The notes beneath the pieces were generated by a model. That model was given only the letters and a program-made list of their open reading frames with translations. It was not told the DNA's origin and did not search any database. A stretch of DNA of 64,000 nt, from contig OZ025805.1 in NCBI GenBank assembly GCA_964019425.1, positions 468,501 through 532,500 on the forward strand, written 5' to 3'. This document shows, piece by piece, positions 54,954 through 64,000 of this stretch. Within the stretch, counting starts at the first letter, position 1. Every line of letters starts with the position of its first letter. The stretch comes from Flectonema sp. DT1601. Its lineage: Eukaryota > Euglenozoa > Diplonemea > Diplonemida > Diplonemidae. The translations under genes and the position numbers were made by a program.

Positions 54954-54955
54954 TA

Positions 54956-55501
54956 ATATTTCCAGTAGCAGTATATGAAAAAATTATCGCCGACAGCAAT
55001 TGTTATTTTTTATTTTTCTCTCGGGGCGGTGTTGGTGACAAATTACCTGACGAGAACTTTGGTATTTAAACATAACAACAACAGGACCCTGCTACGGCTC
55101 TTATAAACAGCGTCTTGTTGAACTACACTCTCTTTGTGATGTGAGAGAGAGAGAGGAGAGTTGGTTGACACTCCGAATTGTGATTCCGAAGAGGAGTTCC
55201 TGTGATGGAATAACTCAATCCTTTCGGGAGAGGTGGATGGATGTTTTTATTATTATTATTTTTTTCTTTTTTGATTTTTTTTCAATTCCCGTTACGTTGT
55301 CGTACCAAATACAAGTTAAAGACATTCATCGTCTGAACAGTTTGGTTTACATTCTTATTTAACGACGTGATATGATTATTATTATTTGGTTTTCATCTTC
55401 TCTCCCCAACTAGAAGACAGATGATGTGGGTGACCAGGTAAAGGTTTTCTTTTTGGGTAACCGTGTTTATGTTTTTTATTTTTATTCTCTCTCTTCAGAA
55501 T

Positions 55502-55537
<36 letters not shown>

Positions 55538-55564
55538 CACAAAAAAAAAAAAAAAAAAAAGAAA
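54956..55564. other. Intergenic before the giant membrane protein
   Basis: AT-rich; includes ttattattatt arrays, a 33-T run (55504-55534) and an A run just before the ATG. Acceptor-like ttattctctctcttcag ends at about 55499. No gene seen. Confidence 0.5.
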
Positions 55565-58500
55565 ATGATACGAAAAGCGGTGCTTCTTATTATCGCAATC
55601 GTGAACTGCTTTGCTCTGTCTCCAATTGGTAGTCGCGGCACTAGTTCCGAAGAAGGAAATTCAATAGCACTTCATGGAGGAAACGCATATGTGTCTGGGA
55701 AGAGTCCTTTTTTTATAGATGTGAGTAACCCGAGTACTCTTTCATCGAAATCAAAGAATTCCATTCCACTTTCTGATACTTTTGACGTAACCCGTTCGAA
55801 TGGGTTTTTAATATTTGGTGACGACCAGTCAATCAAATCAGTGATCTCAACTCAAGTAAGTAAAACTAAAAGTGTTCCGTACGATTGTACGTCAGTTGCT
55901 TCTGATGGTAGCAGTGCGTTGTTTGCTTTGTTGTTGAAATGCGAGGTTAGGAGATACAGTGTTTCAACAAATGGACAGCTCTCTCAACAAAGTAACATCG
56001 TGATTAATGATAAGTTTGGTTACGACATCGCTGTTGATGGCAATGAGATATTCTTAGCATGTGAGACAGCTACTCACATGGTTGATTTCGGCAGCGGATC
56101 TCCGTCAAAAATCTGGACCATCACAACAGATAAGAAATCACAAGCTGTAGACGTCGATACCACAGGAATCTATGTCGGTGATGAAAAACAAGTTAAAATC
56201 TACAACAGACTGTCATCTGGTACACCTCCTCAAACTGCCATACTAAACGGCTTTGATGACATCAAAGACGTCTTAATCAGGGAGAGTATTCTTTTTGTTG
56301 CTAATAAAGGTTCCCCTGGTTTCAAAGCCTTTGAAGTTACCTCCATCTTCACTACTCCAACATTAATATTCACATTCAGCAGTTGTTCTGAAGGGTATGG
56401 GATAGAAGTGGATGAGAATTATGTTTATTTAATTTGTAAGGAAAATTTTTACATTTTTGATTTCGATGATTTTCGTGTACTGCGAACCCCAACAGCGATG
56501 CCGCCCACTGCGATTCCAACTGCAATCCCGACAGCTGTGCCAACAGCGATCCCGACTGCTGTACCGACTGCTGTTCCGACAGCTGTGCCAACGGCGGTTC
56601 CGACTGCTGTTCCGACAGCTGTGCCAACGGCGGTTCCAACTGCTGTACCGACAGCTGTGCCAACAGCGATACCGACAGCTGTCCCGACTGCTGTACCGAC
56701 TGCAGTGCCAACTGCTGTACCGACTGCTGTTCCGACAGCTGTGCCAACTGCGGTCCCGACTGCAGTGCCAACAGCGGTCCCAACTGCTGTGCCAACGGCG
56801 GTTCCGACTGCGGTCCCGACTGCAGTGCCAACTGCTGTACCGACAGCTGTGCCAACAGCGGTTCCGACTGCTGTTCCGACTGCTGTACCGACAGCGGTCC
56901 CAACTGCTGTACCGACAGCTGTGCCAACAGCGATTCCGACAGCTGTGCCAACAGCGGTTCCGACTGCTGTTCCGACTGCTGTACCGACAGCGGTCCCAAC
57001 TGCTGTACCGACAGCTGTGCCAACAGCGGTCCCGACTGCTGTACCGACTGCTGTTCCGACTGCAGTGCCAACAGCGGTCCCAACTGCTGTGCCAACGGCG
57101 GTTCCGACTGCTGTTCCGACTGCAGTGCCAACTGCTGTACCGACTGCTGTTCCGACAGCTGTGCCAACTGCGGTCCCGACTGCTGTACCGACAGCTGTGC
57201 CAACAGCGGTTCCGACTGCTGTTCCGACTGCAGTGCCAACTGCTGTTCCGACAGCGGTCCCAACTGCTGTACCGACAGCTGTGCCAACAGCGATACCGAC
57301 AGCTGTCCCGACTGCTGTTCCGACTGCTGTGCCAACGGCGGTTCCGACTGCTGTACCGACAGCTGTGCCAACTGCGGTCCCGACTGCAGTGCCAACTGCT
57401 GTACCGACTGCAGTGCCAACTGCTGTACCGACAGCTGTGCCAACAGCGGTTCCGACTGCTGTTCCGACAGCTGTGCCAACTGCGGTCCCGACTGCAGTGC
57501 CAACTGCTGTACCGACTGCAGTGCCAACTGCTGTACCGACAGCTGTGCCAACAGCGATACCGACAGCTGTCCCGACTGCTGTTCCGACTGCTGTGCCAAC
57601 GGCGGTTCCGACTGCTGTACCGACAGCTGTGCCAACTGCGGTCCCGACTGCAGTGCCAACTGCTGTACCGACTGCAGTGCCAACTGCTGTACCGACAGCT
57701 GTGCCAACTGCGGTCCCGACTGCAGTGCCAACTGCTGTACCGACTGCAGTGCCAACTGCTGTACCGACAGCTGTGCCAACAGCGGTTCCGACTGCTGTTC
57801 CGACAGCTGTGCCAACTGCGGTCCCGACTGCAGTGCCAACTGCTGTACCGACAGCTGTGCCAACAGCGGTCCCAACTGCTGTACCGACAGCTGTGCCAAC
57901 GGCGGTCCCGACTGCAGTGCCAACTGCTGTTCCGACAGCTGTGCCAACTGCGGTCCCGACTGCTGTACCGACAGCTGTGCCAACAGCGGTTCCGACTGCT
58001 GTACCGACAGCGATTCCGACTGCTGTTCCGACAGCTGTGCCAACAGCGGTCCCAACTGCTGTACCGACAGCTGTGCCAACGGCGGTCCCGACTGCTGTGC
58101 CAACAGCGATACCGACAGCTGTCCCGACTGCTGTACCGACTGCTCTGCCAACGGCGGTCCCGACTGCGATCCCGACTGCTGTACCGACAGCTGTGCCAAC
58201 TGCGATCCCGACTGCTGTGCCAACGGCGGTCCCAACTGCTGTACCGACAGCTGTTCCAACAGTTGTGCCAACGTCGATTCCAACTGCGTTACCGACAGCT
58301 GTGCCAACATCTCCACGGTCATCACCGACTGCGACTCCGCGGCCATCACCAACTCCACAGCCATCACCAACTCCACAGCCATCACTAACTGTTGCTACTC
58401 CACGACCACCAACCGTTGCGACTCCACAGCCATCACCAACTGCGACTTCAACTGCGACTCCACAGCCATCACCAACTGCGCCTCCAACTGCGACTCCACA

Positions 58501-61500
58501 GCCATCACCAACTGCGACTCCAACTGCGACTCCACAGCCATCACCAACTGCGCCTCCAACTGCGACTCCACGGCCATCACCAACTGTTGCGGCGCCTCCT
58601 ATTAGTCAGCCGCCTCCTGTTGTGATGCCTTCAGTACCTTCGACAGCATCACCTGCTCCTCAGACATTTGAAGTACTCGACTGTTATCCCAACCCTTGTG
58701 AAAATAATGGAATCTGTGAAGATCAACCAACTGGTTTTAGTTGTAAATGTCAACAAGGATACGGAGGAACAATTTGTCAAGAACGTCCACTGACTGTGGG
58801 GTCATTTGGTATTGCTAGAGTTGGAAGGAAGGTGTTCGTTCCGTCATCAGAGTTTGAGATCCTTCTCGAAGACGATGATGTCTCTTGTGATTCGAGTGCT
58901 TCTATTTTAATTATAAACAACAAGACGGATATGGAAACCCGTCCTGGAGTTTGGTATCGCATCGCCAAGCGACAATCACTTTCAACTACTCGCACGGCAT
59001 GCGGTTCTGTTGTTATTATTTGGACTGAAACAAAACTTTTATTCAACACAGACGTCCCTGGTAGTTGCAATGTAATAATCCCAAATTGGAACATATCAGA
59101 ACGAGACAACATCCACTACGTCGTATTAGTCGATGGTAGGATGTGGTATTCCGGATTGAATCGAAATATAGTAATCGCTCCGTTATCAGCAGGAATCCAT
59201 TTGATCACTCTGACGGTGGAATTTAAGTCAAATGAAGACTTACCAACAAACCAATACGCGATACAAGTATGGGGAACTGCTTCAGCAGTTAAGATCCCAA
59301 TGTTGAATTCACTTGGTGACGATTCGATCTATTCTCTTACTGAGATGGTATTCCAGGCAACTCAATCATCATTTCCTGGTGAGAGAACCACAGTTATCAA
59401 AGAAGGAGCTGCTTTACTTCAAAATATCGTAACCGCGACTACAGTTCTGTCTCCTTTCAGTATTGATACACTTTTAGATAGCGTCACATCACTTCTCACT
59501 GTTACTTCAACAGCTGATCCGTCTCTGTCTTTAGAAGTCTTACAGTCATCTGGTAAAATATCATCACGAGCGTTGAATGAAAAAAAATTTCTCAAGTTCG
59601 ATTCCGGAGGAGATTTGATTGTGAACGTTGCTGTTGATACTTCTGAAGTGTCGATTGCTGGAGCTGCGACTGCTGACTTCGGTGAGATAACGATAATGAC
59701 TTCGAAACCGATTAGTGTTGGTGTTGAAGTTGTTAAATCAATTAGATATCCAGGAAGTGAAAACAACACTGGTCTGGTGACTACTATTCAGATGATAGGA
59801 GCCTTACACACGACTGTTAGGATTACTATTCCTGTTCCGAGAGTCCTTCTCAGACCAACTCCTTGTAGGATGACTTGGAAGAGTTTTGATCCAATCACTG
59901 AGATGTGGATGACACCATCTCATCCTGAAGTTAAATTCAATCGAAGAACTGTTTTTAATTACAACAACAACTCAACTGAAATGACATCCGACAGATGTTT
60001 GCCTTCGACATCTGAAAGAGGTATTTCAAACCTTGAAACTGAAACAGACAACACCATCACTATCGATGTGGTGTTTAAATCATCAGAACAGAAGACGATT
60101 GGAATCTTTACTGACGGGTCTTTATTACCTTCTGAGGATGTTACGTCTTCTGATCAAAACTTTGATATCGATGATGAACCAGACCTCACGAATACCTTTC
60201 CAATTGCTGTAGTACTTTGTGTTCTTATTATCGCTCAAATCAGTTCTGTTTTAGTACATAATTGTTATGTCAGTCGGATTGAAAATCTTCACAGCAATGA
60301 CGAGTATGAACATGAGAACACATCGAGTGTACCAATCGCATGGGCTGATGATGTCAGCGTCAGAAGAAGTTTTCGAAGCTCAATTAGTGTGACGACCCCT
60401 CAGGGGAGTATGACGACACCTCAGGGAGGAGGATGTTCTATTGGTCGTTCACCTGATTCGAGAACTTCAGGTTTGAGAGGATCGCCTTCGATGAGGAGAT
60501 CACAAAATCGATTATTTGAAATGGGAAACAACGCGATGACGTTACCAAACAGTGAGAGTGATATCGAATCGACTATCGCAGGTAGTCCAGCTACTGATCA
60601 TCACCTCCTCGCATCGTTAAGGAATCCTTCCATTAGATCATCAGCTGCATCGATGGGAAGAATAGCAGTCGATATGCTCTCAGACGACGTTTCAGAAACT
60701 TATTCAGAAACTCAAATTGGGAATTCCGCTGTCAAAATCACAACATTAGTCCGAGAATGTCATTGCCGTATTGATTCCATACTCCAGTGGATGTGGTCTT
60801 ATCACTTGTTGCTTTCGTTGTTTATTTCTTCATCAAAGATGTCAATCTTAAACTACAACAGACCAAAAAGAATGGCCGCCTTCACAGTTTTTGTTAACTT
60901 CGCAATTTTCAGTCAGATCGGAGTAATTGAATTGCGAGGAGAAGACGTGAGTTTGGAATTTTCAATTTTCAGTAGCATTGGAAGTGTGTTTGTTGGGATG
61001 ACTTTGGCTGGTTTTTGCCAAGTTGCTTTTCAAAGTAAAATAACAGATTCGAAGCAAAACGATCTTCTTCCGGTTAAGAAGATCGCTTTCACGACGGTTC
61101 ACATCAAATCATATTCCGGTATCGATTGTCAGAGTATGAGGGAAATAGTTATTTCATCATCCTCAACAAATGAAAAAACACTAAAATCCAACGCAAACAC
61201 ATCCAACAAACTGCAACCTGTTTCTCTACCAGTGATGATAGACTCTGACGGCATTCGTAGTACTCCGGTTAGAATACAGCTAAAGGATGAATCTCAAGCC
61301 ACCACTCACGAAGTTGATTTGAATATGGATTTATTAGTTAGGAATTACGGAGCTACGACTCCCGCTGGAGGTCATTTTAGTATCCTGCGGTGGTTTCATT
61401 TGAAAAAAACTGTGGAATCGAATTCCAAGGCGACCCCTGCCATTTTATTGGCCATCGACTTCAACTATCACGTTAATGATATTTCTCCTCGAAATAACAA

Positions 61501-62356
61501 CAAGTTCGATTCCCTCAGAGGCAATTTTTCTGATCGGTTTAGATCTGAAAAAACATTAGCTGTTTGTGTTTGGCTTGTTGGTATTTTGTTGGGAATTGGT
61601 CTTTCAACTGCTGTGTCGCTGTACTCTTATGGTGGAGGTGTAATGATGTTGTTTGTTGTCGTAATGTGTAATTTCATTTTAGCTTCTGATCGTTTTTTTA
61701 GTGAATTAGTTCCGCTGTTTGTTTGCGGATTGCCTGCTGGAGTGCTTGCGATTACTTTGTTTCACTGGTATCAATTATCAACCAGCTGGACATGTGCTCA
61801 CGCTGTATCATCCTGGGCTGTGGGTATGTTGTTGTGGACAACGTCATCTCACAAAACTATAATAAGAATGATCCTTTCCGTAATATTTGTGTTGCTTTGG
61901 GGGACCCAATTGGCTCTTGTATTGCATTTTCACGATTCGCTTAAAAAGAATAGCAACGTGCCATCAGTTGGCAAGTTCGATTCCGTGTGGATGCCCATAT
62001 TATTGTCAATTCTTGGGATAATATTGACATTGAGATATTGGATGTCAATCTGTTCAGGGAGGCTACCTCTAGAAATACCTTCTTTCATCTATAAGTTTGG
62101 TTGGTTTGTTTGTTTTGCTGGGTTTGTTATTGTTGCTGTGGCAGCTTTGATTCTCCCATACTGGTCTAATGCTCAATGTGATGGATTACTGCGTGGGATG
62201 GGTTTGGTTATGGTTGTCACACTAGTGGTGGCTGAACCTCTCAAACAAATTGTTTTCTATTCCAATTCCCCAGCTGGTGATCACAATTCTGTTGCGTCTG
62301 CTTTGGGTGTCTTCTCCGAGGTAATCGGGTTGTCTTACGTGGTTCTGAATTTTTAA
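55565..62356 (+). CDS. Giant polycystin-1-like membrane protein with PTAV-repeat stalk
   Basis: 2263 residues, one exon. Signal peptide about 1-18 (AVLLIIAIVNCFALS). Residues 25-300 have recurring strand-like units (AVDGNEIFLACE, DTTGIYVGDEKQVKIYN, VDENYVYLICKENFYIF), suggesting a beta-propeller. Residues ~307-915 are about 150 PTAV units, then Ser/Thr-Pro repeats to ~1015. An EGF-like module follows at about 1039-1071 (CYPNPCENNGICED...CKCQQGYGGTIC). Residues 1075-1540 are extracellular and Ser/Thr-rich. Eleven membrane helices start at ~1545; helix 1 and a Ser-rich cytosolic loop are followed by WSYHLLLSLFISSS...RPKR before helix 2, resembling the HxWLSLF...RVQR stretch of polycystin-1/REJ proteins, which also have eleven helices. 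I see no PLAT domain. Probably a surface mechano- or adhesion receptor; function inferred. Confidence 0.72.
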   Translation: MIRKAVLLIIAIVNCFALSPIGSRGTSSEEGNSIALHGGNAYVSGKSPFFIDVSNPSTLSSKSKNSIPLSDTFDVTRSNGFLIFGDDQSIKSVISTQVSKTKSVPYDCTSVASDGSSALFALLLKCEVRRYSVSTNGQLSQQSNIVINDKFGYDIAVDGNEIFLACETATHMVDFGSGSPSKIWTITTDKKSQAVDVDTTGIYVGDEKQVKIYNRLSSGTPPQTAILNGFDDIKDVLIRESILFVANKGSPGFKAFEVTSIFTTPTLIFTFSSCSEGYGIEVDENYVYLICKENFYIFDFDDFRVLRTPTAMPPTAIPTAIPTAVPTAIPTAVPTAVPTAVPTAVPTAVPTAVPTAVPTAVPTAVPTAIPTAVPTAVPTAVPTAVPTAVPTAVPTAVPTAVPTAVPTAVPTAVPTAVPTAVPTAVPTAVPTAVPTAVPTAVPTAVPTAVPTAVPTAIPTAVPTAVPTAVPTAVPTAVPTAVPTAVPTAVPTAVPTAVPTAVPTAVPTAVPTAVPTAVPTAVPTAVPTAVPTAVPTAVPTAVPTAVPTAVPTAVPTAVPTAVPTAVPTAVPTAVPTAIPTAVPTAVPTAVPTAVPTAVPTAVPTAVPTAVPTAVPTAVPTAVPTAVPTAVPTAVPTAVPTAVPTAVPTAVPTAVPTAVPTAVPTAIPTAVPTAVPTAVPTAVPTAVPTAVPTAVPTAVPTAVPTAVPTAVPTAVPTAVPTAVPTAVPTAVPTAVPTAVPTAVPTAVPTAVPTAVPTAVPTAVPTAVPTAVPTAVPTAVPTAVPTAVPTAVPTAVPTAVPTAVPTAVPTAVPTAVPTAIPTAVPTAVPTAVPTAVPTAVPTAVPTAVPTAIPTAVPTAVPTALPTAVPTAIPTAVPTAVPTAIPTAVPTAVPTAVPTAVPTVVPTSIPTALPTAVPTSPRSSPTATPRPSPTPQPSPTPQPSLTVATPRPPTVATPQPSPTATSTATPQPSPTAPPTATPQPSPTATPTATPQPSPTAPPTATPRPSPTVAAPPISQPPPVVMPSVPSTASPAPQTFEVLDCYPNPCENNGICEDQPTGFSCKCQQGYGGTICQERPLTVGSFGIARVGRKVFVPSSEFEILLEDDDVSCDSSASILIINNKTDMETRPGVWYRIAKRQSLSTTRTACGSVVIIWTETKLLFNTDVPGSCNVIIPNWNISERDNIHYVVLVDGRMWYSGLNRNIVIAPLSAGIHLITLTVEFKSNEDLPTNQYAIQVWGTASAVKIPMLNSLGDDSIYSLTEMVFQATQSSFPGERTTVIKEGAALLQNIVTATTVLSPFSIDTLLDSVTSLLTVTSTADPSLSLEVLQSSGKISSRALNEKKFLKFDSGGDLIVNVAVDTSEVSIAGAATADFGEITIMTSKPISVGVEVVKSIRYPGSENNTGLVTTIQMIGALHTTVRITIPVPRVLLRPTPCRMTWKSFDPITEMWMTPSHPEVKFNRRTVFNYNNNSTEMTSDRCLPSTSERGISNLETETDNTITIDVVFKSSEQKTIGIFTDGSLLPSEDVTSSDQNFDIDDEPDLTNTFPIAVVLCVLIIAQISSVLVHNCYVSRIENLHSNDEYEHENTSSVPIAWADDVSVRRSFRSSISVTTPQGSMTTPQGGGCSIGRSPDSRTSGLRGSPSMRRSQNRLFEMGNNAMTLPNSESDIESTIAGSPATDHHLLASLRNPSIRSSAASMGRIAVDMLSDDVSETYSETQIGNSAVKITTLVRECHCRIDSILQWMWSYHLLLSLFISSSKMSILNYNRPKRMAAFTVFVNFAIFSQIGVIELRGEDVSLEFSIFSSIGSVFVGMTLAGFCQVAFQSKITDSKQNDLLPVKKIAFTTVHIKSYSGIDCQSMREIVISSSSTNEKTLKSNANTSNKLQPVSLPVMIDSDGIRSTPVRIQLKDESQATTHEVDLNMDLLVRNYGATTPAGGHFSILRWFHLKKTVESNSKATPAILLAIDFNYHVNDISPRNNNKFDSLRGNFSDRFRSEKTLAVCVWLVGILLGIGLSTAVSLYSYGGGVMMLFVVVMCNFILASDRFFSELVPLFVCGLPAGVLAITLFHWYQLSTSWTCAHAVSSWAVGMLLWTTSSHKTIIRMILSVIFVLLWGTQLALVLHFHDSLKKNSNVPSVGKFDSVWMPILLSILGIILTLRYWMSICSGRLPLEIPSFIYKFGWFVCFAGFVIVAVAALILPYWSNAQCDGLLRGMGLVMVVTLVVAEPLKQIVFYSNSPAGDHNSVASALGVFSEVIGLSYVVLNF
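56484..58310 (+). repeat. Coding tandem repeat, 12-bp unit (PTAV), about 150 copies
   Basis: Encodes nearly perfect PTAV with occasional PTAI, PTAL, PTSI. At DNA level all four codons vary freely at third positions, while higher-order blocks recur (for example, the stretch starting 57277 returns 264 bp later at 57541, i.e. 22 units). Because the unit length is a multiple of three and stop-free in other phases, long frames on both strands overlap it; these are shadows. Confidence 0.92.
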
Positions 62357-63162
62357 AGTTTTTTTTTTTTTTTTTCTTCTGTTTCCCAACTTACTGCTTA
62401 GTGTCTTGTTACCCACATAATAATCACTTCAAGATCGAAGCCTTCGTTCGTTATGTTTGCCCTGTTTAAAATATTTCTCTATAATAGTATATGTAGTTAA
62501 TAAGTCAGAAAACAAAAACTTAAGTTGATTCCCCTCTTTTTGTGGTCTCACAGGTGTTTACTCGACAACCTCCTTCAAATTCAGATTTAAATAAAATAAA
62601 CTGATATTTCTAATGGTCCTTTGCCGATTAGGATTATTGTCTGCGATCAAAGAAGAAACGGAACTACTCTTGAGATGGTTTTTTCTTTTTTTATACCATT
62701 GATTTGAAAAGTGTTGTTTAATATTGATCATTCCCTTTCTTTTCTTTTCTGTTTTTCTTTTTTGAGTTTAGTAATTTAATATAACCTTACTACTGGTACT
62801 ACTATGTTCGATATTCGTTCTGTTTTTTTTTTTTTTTTTTGTCTCAACTTCATCTCAAAGTGAATGTTAGTACTTCCCTTCTCAAGTTTGTGCAACCAAA
62901 TATGAGGAAGTTTTTTTTTTTTTTTTTTTTTTCAGATTGAGAGCCGATTTTCTTGGTGATGCTTGTTCTTCTCTCCATCCTCCCCTTCATCAAGTTTTAC
63001 CTCCCCCCTGTGCGGTTAGTTTTTTTTATTGTTTTTTTCGGGCAGCAAATAATTTTAAGGCTCACTCTGAATTTTAGTTTTTTTTTGTTTCTAATCTGCT
63101 CAAATACGATTGGCTTTTTAGGGAAAACTCCTATTTTCTACACGAAGTAAAAATAACGAATT
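62357..63162. other. Intergenic between convergent genes
   Basis: Follows the stop of the giant gene and lies before the end of a probable minus-strand gene. T runs at 62360, 62825 and 62912 and AT-rich sequence otherwise. No gene recognised. Confidence 0.5.
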
Positions 63163-63817
63163 TCAGGCCAAATCATCACATCCAAAATGACTGTTTGTGT
63201 GGACACGAAGCACAAACCTTTTTGTCATACGGAAGTGAAGAGTTTTTATGACCTTCTTGGGCTTCGGTACAGGTTTCTTGGACTTTTTTTTTCTCCGAAT
63301 TATTGGGCTTTCATCCTTTACGGATTCATGTTTAAGCTGAACAATACTTTAGTATCAGTGTCAGGGATCCCCGTACCTGTGATAAGATCTTTCACCTTTG
63401 GCAGCTGTGCAACTCCCTCTTCACCATCTATGTAAGAAATTCAGTCCCTTCTGTATTGCCCCAAAAAGAACGTTTTTTTTTTTTTGCAGCAAACTTTGTG
63501 TTGCGATCCGTGTTTTTTTGAAAAAAAAACTTTTGTGTGGACATAGAAGTTTTCCCAAAAAAAAAAAAAAAAAAATATTATCAAAGCAAGTCGAAACGTT
63601 GGATTAAATAACTCATATTATTACCCTGACTGAGTTTCTTTTTTTTTTTTTTTTTTTTTAAATAAACTTTTGTTTGTACCGCAGCGTTGGGAATACCCGA
63701 AGAGTTGTATTCTCTTTGAGAGTTTACCTGATTTGGTACTATCGGTGACCTGTTTGAGTTCACCAAACTAATTATCTCGTCTTTCTTGATCTCAGTTTCT
63801 AGTTTAGAGGAAGACAT
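63163..63817 (-). CDS. Probable minus-strand gene, multi-exon, unknown product
   Basis: Exon 1 is 63817 down to 63697 (MSSSKLETEIKKDEIISLVN, then SNRSPIVPNQVNSQREYNSS), donor GTATTC, phase 1. Exon 2 begins at 63427 after acceptor ttcttacatag and restores the frame as DGEEGVAQLPKVKDLITGTG, then IPDTDTKVLFSLNMNP, stop at 63318. Immediately beyond, in another frame, an open basic stretch 63312-63163 (SPIIRRKKKSKKPVPKPKKV...TLHFRMTKRF) also looks coding, so a further splice or an indel is possible at about 63315. The hydrophilic, protein-like composition contrasts with the hydrophobic plus-strand reading of the same DNA. No family recognised. Confidence 0.4.
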
Positions 63818-64000
63818 CTTTTCTTAAATAAAAAGCAGCCTGTCCTCTTAATTATAACTATTAATTTATTTTATCTAAAACTCAATTTTCTTTTTTTTTT
63901 TTTTTTTTTTTTTTTTCTTTGGAAGCAAACCTTTTTTTTCCAAAAAAAAAAAAAAAAAAAAAAAAAGAGAGTTGTGCAAAGATTCCTCTTATTTCATTCT
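63818..64000. other. Upstream of minus-strand gene, homopolymers
   Basis: A T run (63891-63916) and A runs to about 63966. Nothing else seen before the window ends. Confidence 0.4.

Noticed and set aside
56376-58385. 669-codon minus-strand and 643-codon plus-strand Leu/Gln/Arg-rich frames over the PTAV repeat
   Set aside because: Any stop-free 12-bp repeat gives long frames in other phases; only the PTAV frame continues into folded domains on both sides.
63187-63435. 82-codon plus-strand frame with a GTAAGA donor at its end
   Set aside because: Overlaps the minus-strand exons whose composition is more protein-like; not excluded, but less likely.

Overview
Eukaryotic nuclear DNA from an unidentified protist. 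Supporting signs: spliceosomal-type introns (GT...AG) in at least four genes, a nuclear COX11 gene, secreted and multi-pass membrane proteins, a LINE-type retroelement, and an AT-rich non-coding fraction packed with long poly(T)/poly(A) runs. Almost all convincing genes lie on the + strand, and most start codons sit shortly after a pyrimidine-rich stretch ending in AG. That would suit spliced-leader trans-splicing as in euglenozoans, or 5'-UTR introns; I cannot tell which, and I do not name a species.

Layout. 1-18.5 kb and 29-33 kb hold a family of near-identical genes. Each intact member encodes an N-terminal ubiquitin-like domain, a conserved linker and a string of 25-residue BspA-type leucine-rich repeats (75 bp per repeat). 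Three members look intact (6.8, 9.1 and 17.5 kb); the rest are broken up by retroelements or are fragments. Between 2.3 and 4.6 kb lies a membrane-anchored S41 peptidase. From 19 to 28 kb come an MIT-domain protein, a four-helix membrane protein, a multi-exon SP-rich protein and a small acylated protein. From 33 to 39.2 kb come a DUF6787-like membrane protein, a multi-pass membrane protein with a Pro/Thr stalk and a small CCCH zinc protein. About 39.2-49.4 kb is a gene-poor desert of homopolymers and microsatellites. From 49.5 to 64 kb come a LENG8/THP3-like SAC3 protein, a small unknown protein, COX11, a coiled-coil pseudogene, a MITE, a 2263-residue polycystin-like protein with about 150 PTAV units, and a likely minus-strand gene.

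Most notable: a 2.9 kb 5'-truncated LINE and at least five of the seven copies or tails of a ~695 bp non-autonomous element lie at one and the same position inside the LRR-coding repeat (after ATCACTT, before CTCTTGAC). Three insertions have perfect 20-bp target-site duplications: the LINE, a full-length short element and a 105-bp 5'-truncated short element; a fourth, in a paralogue, has the same 20-bp sequence on both sides. This points to target-primed retrotransposition specialised on a repetitive protein-coding gene family, comparable in logic to rDNA-specific R2 or spliced-leader-specific CRE/SLACS elements, but using leucine-rich-repeat genes as the safe haven.
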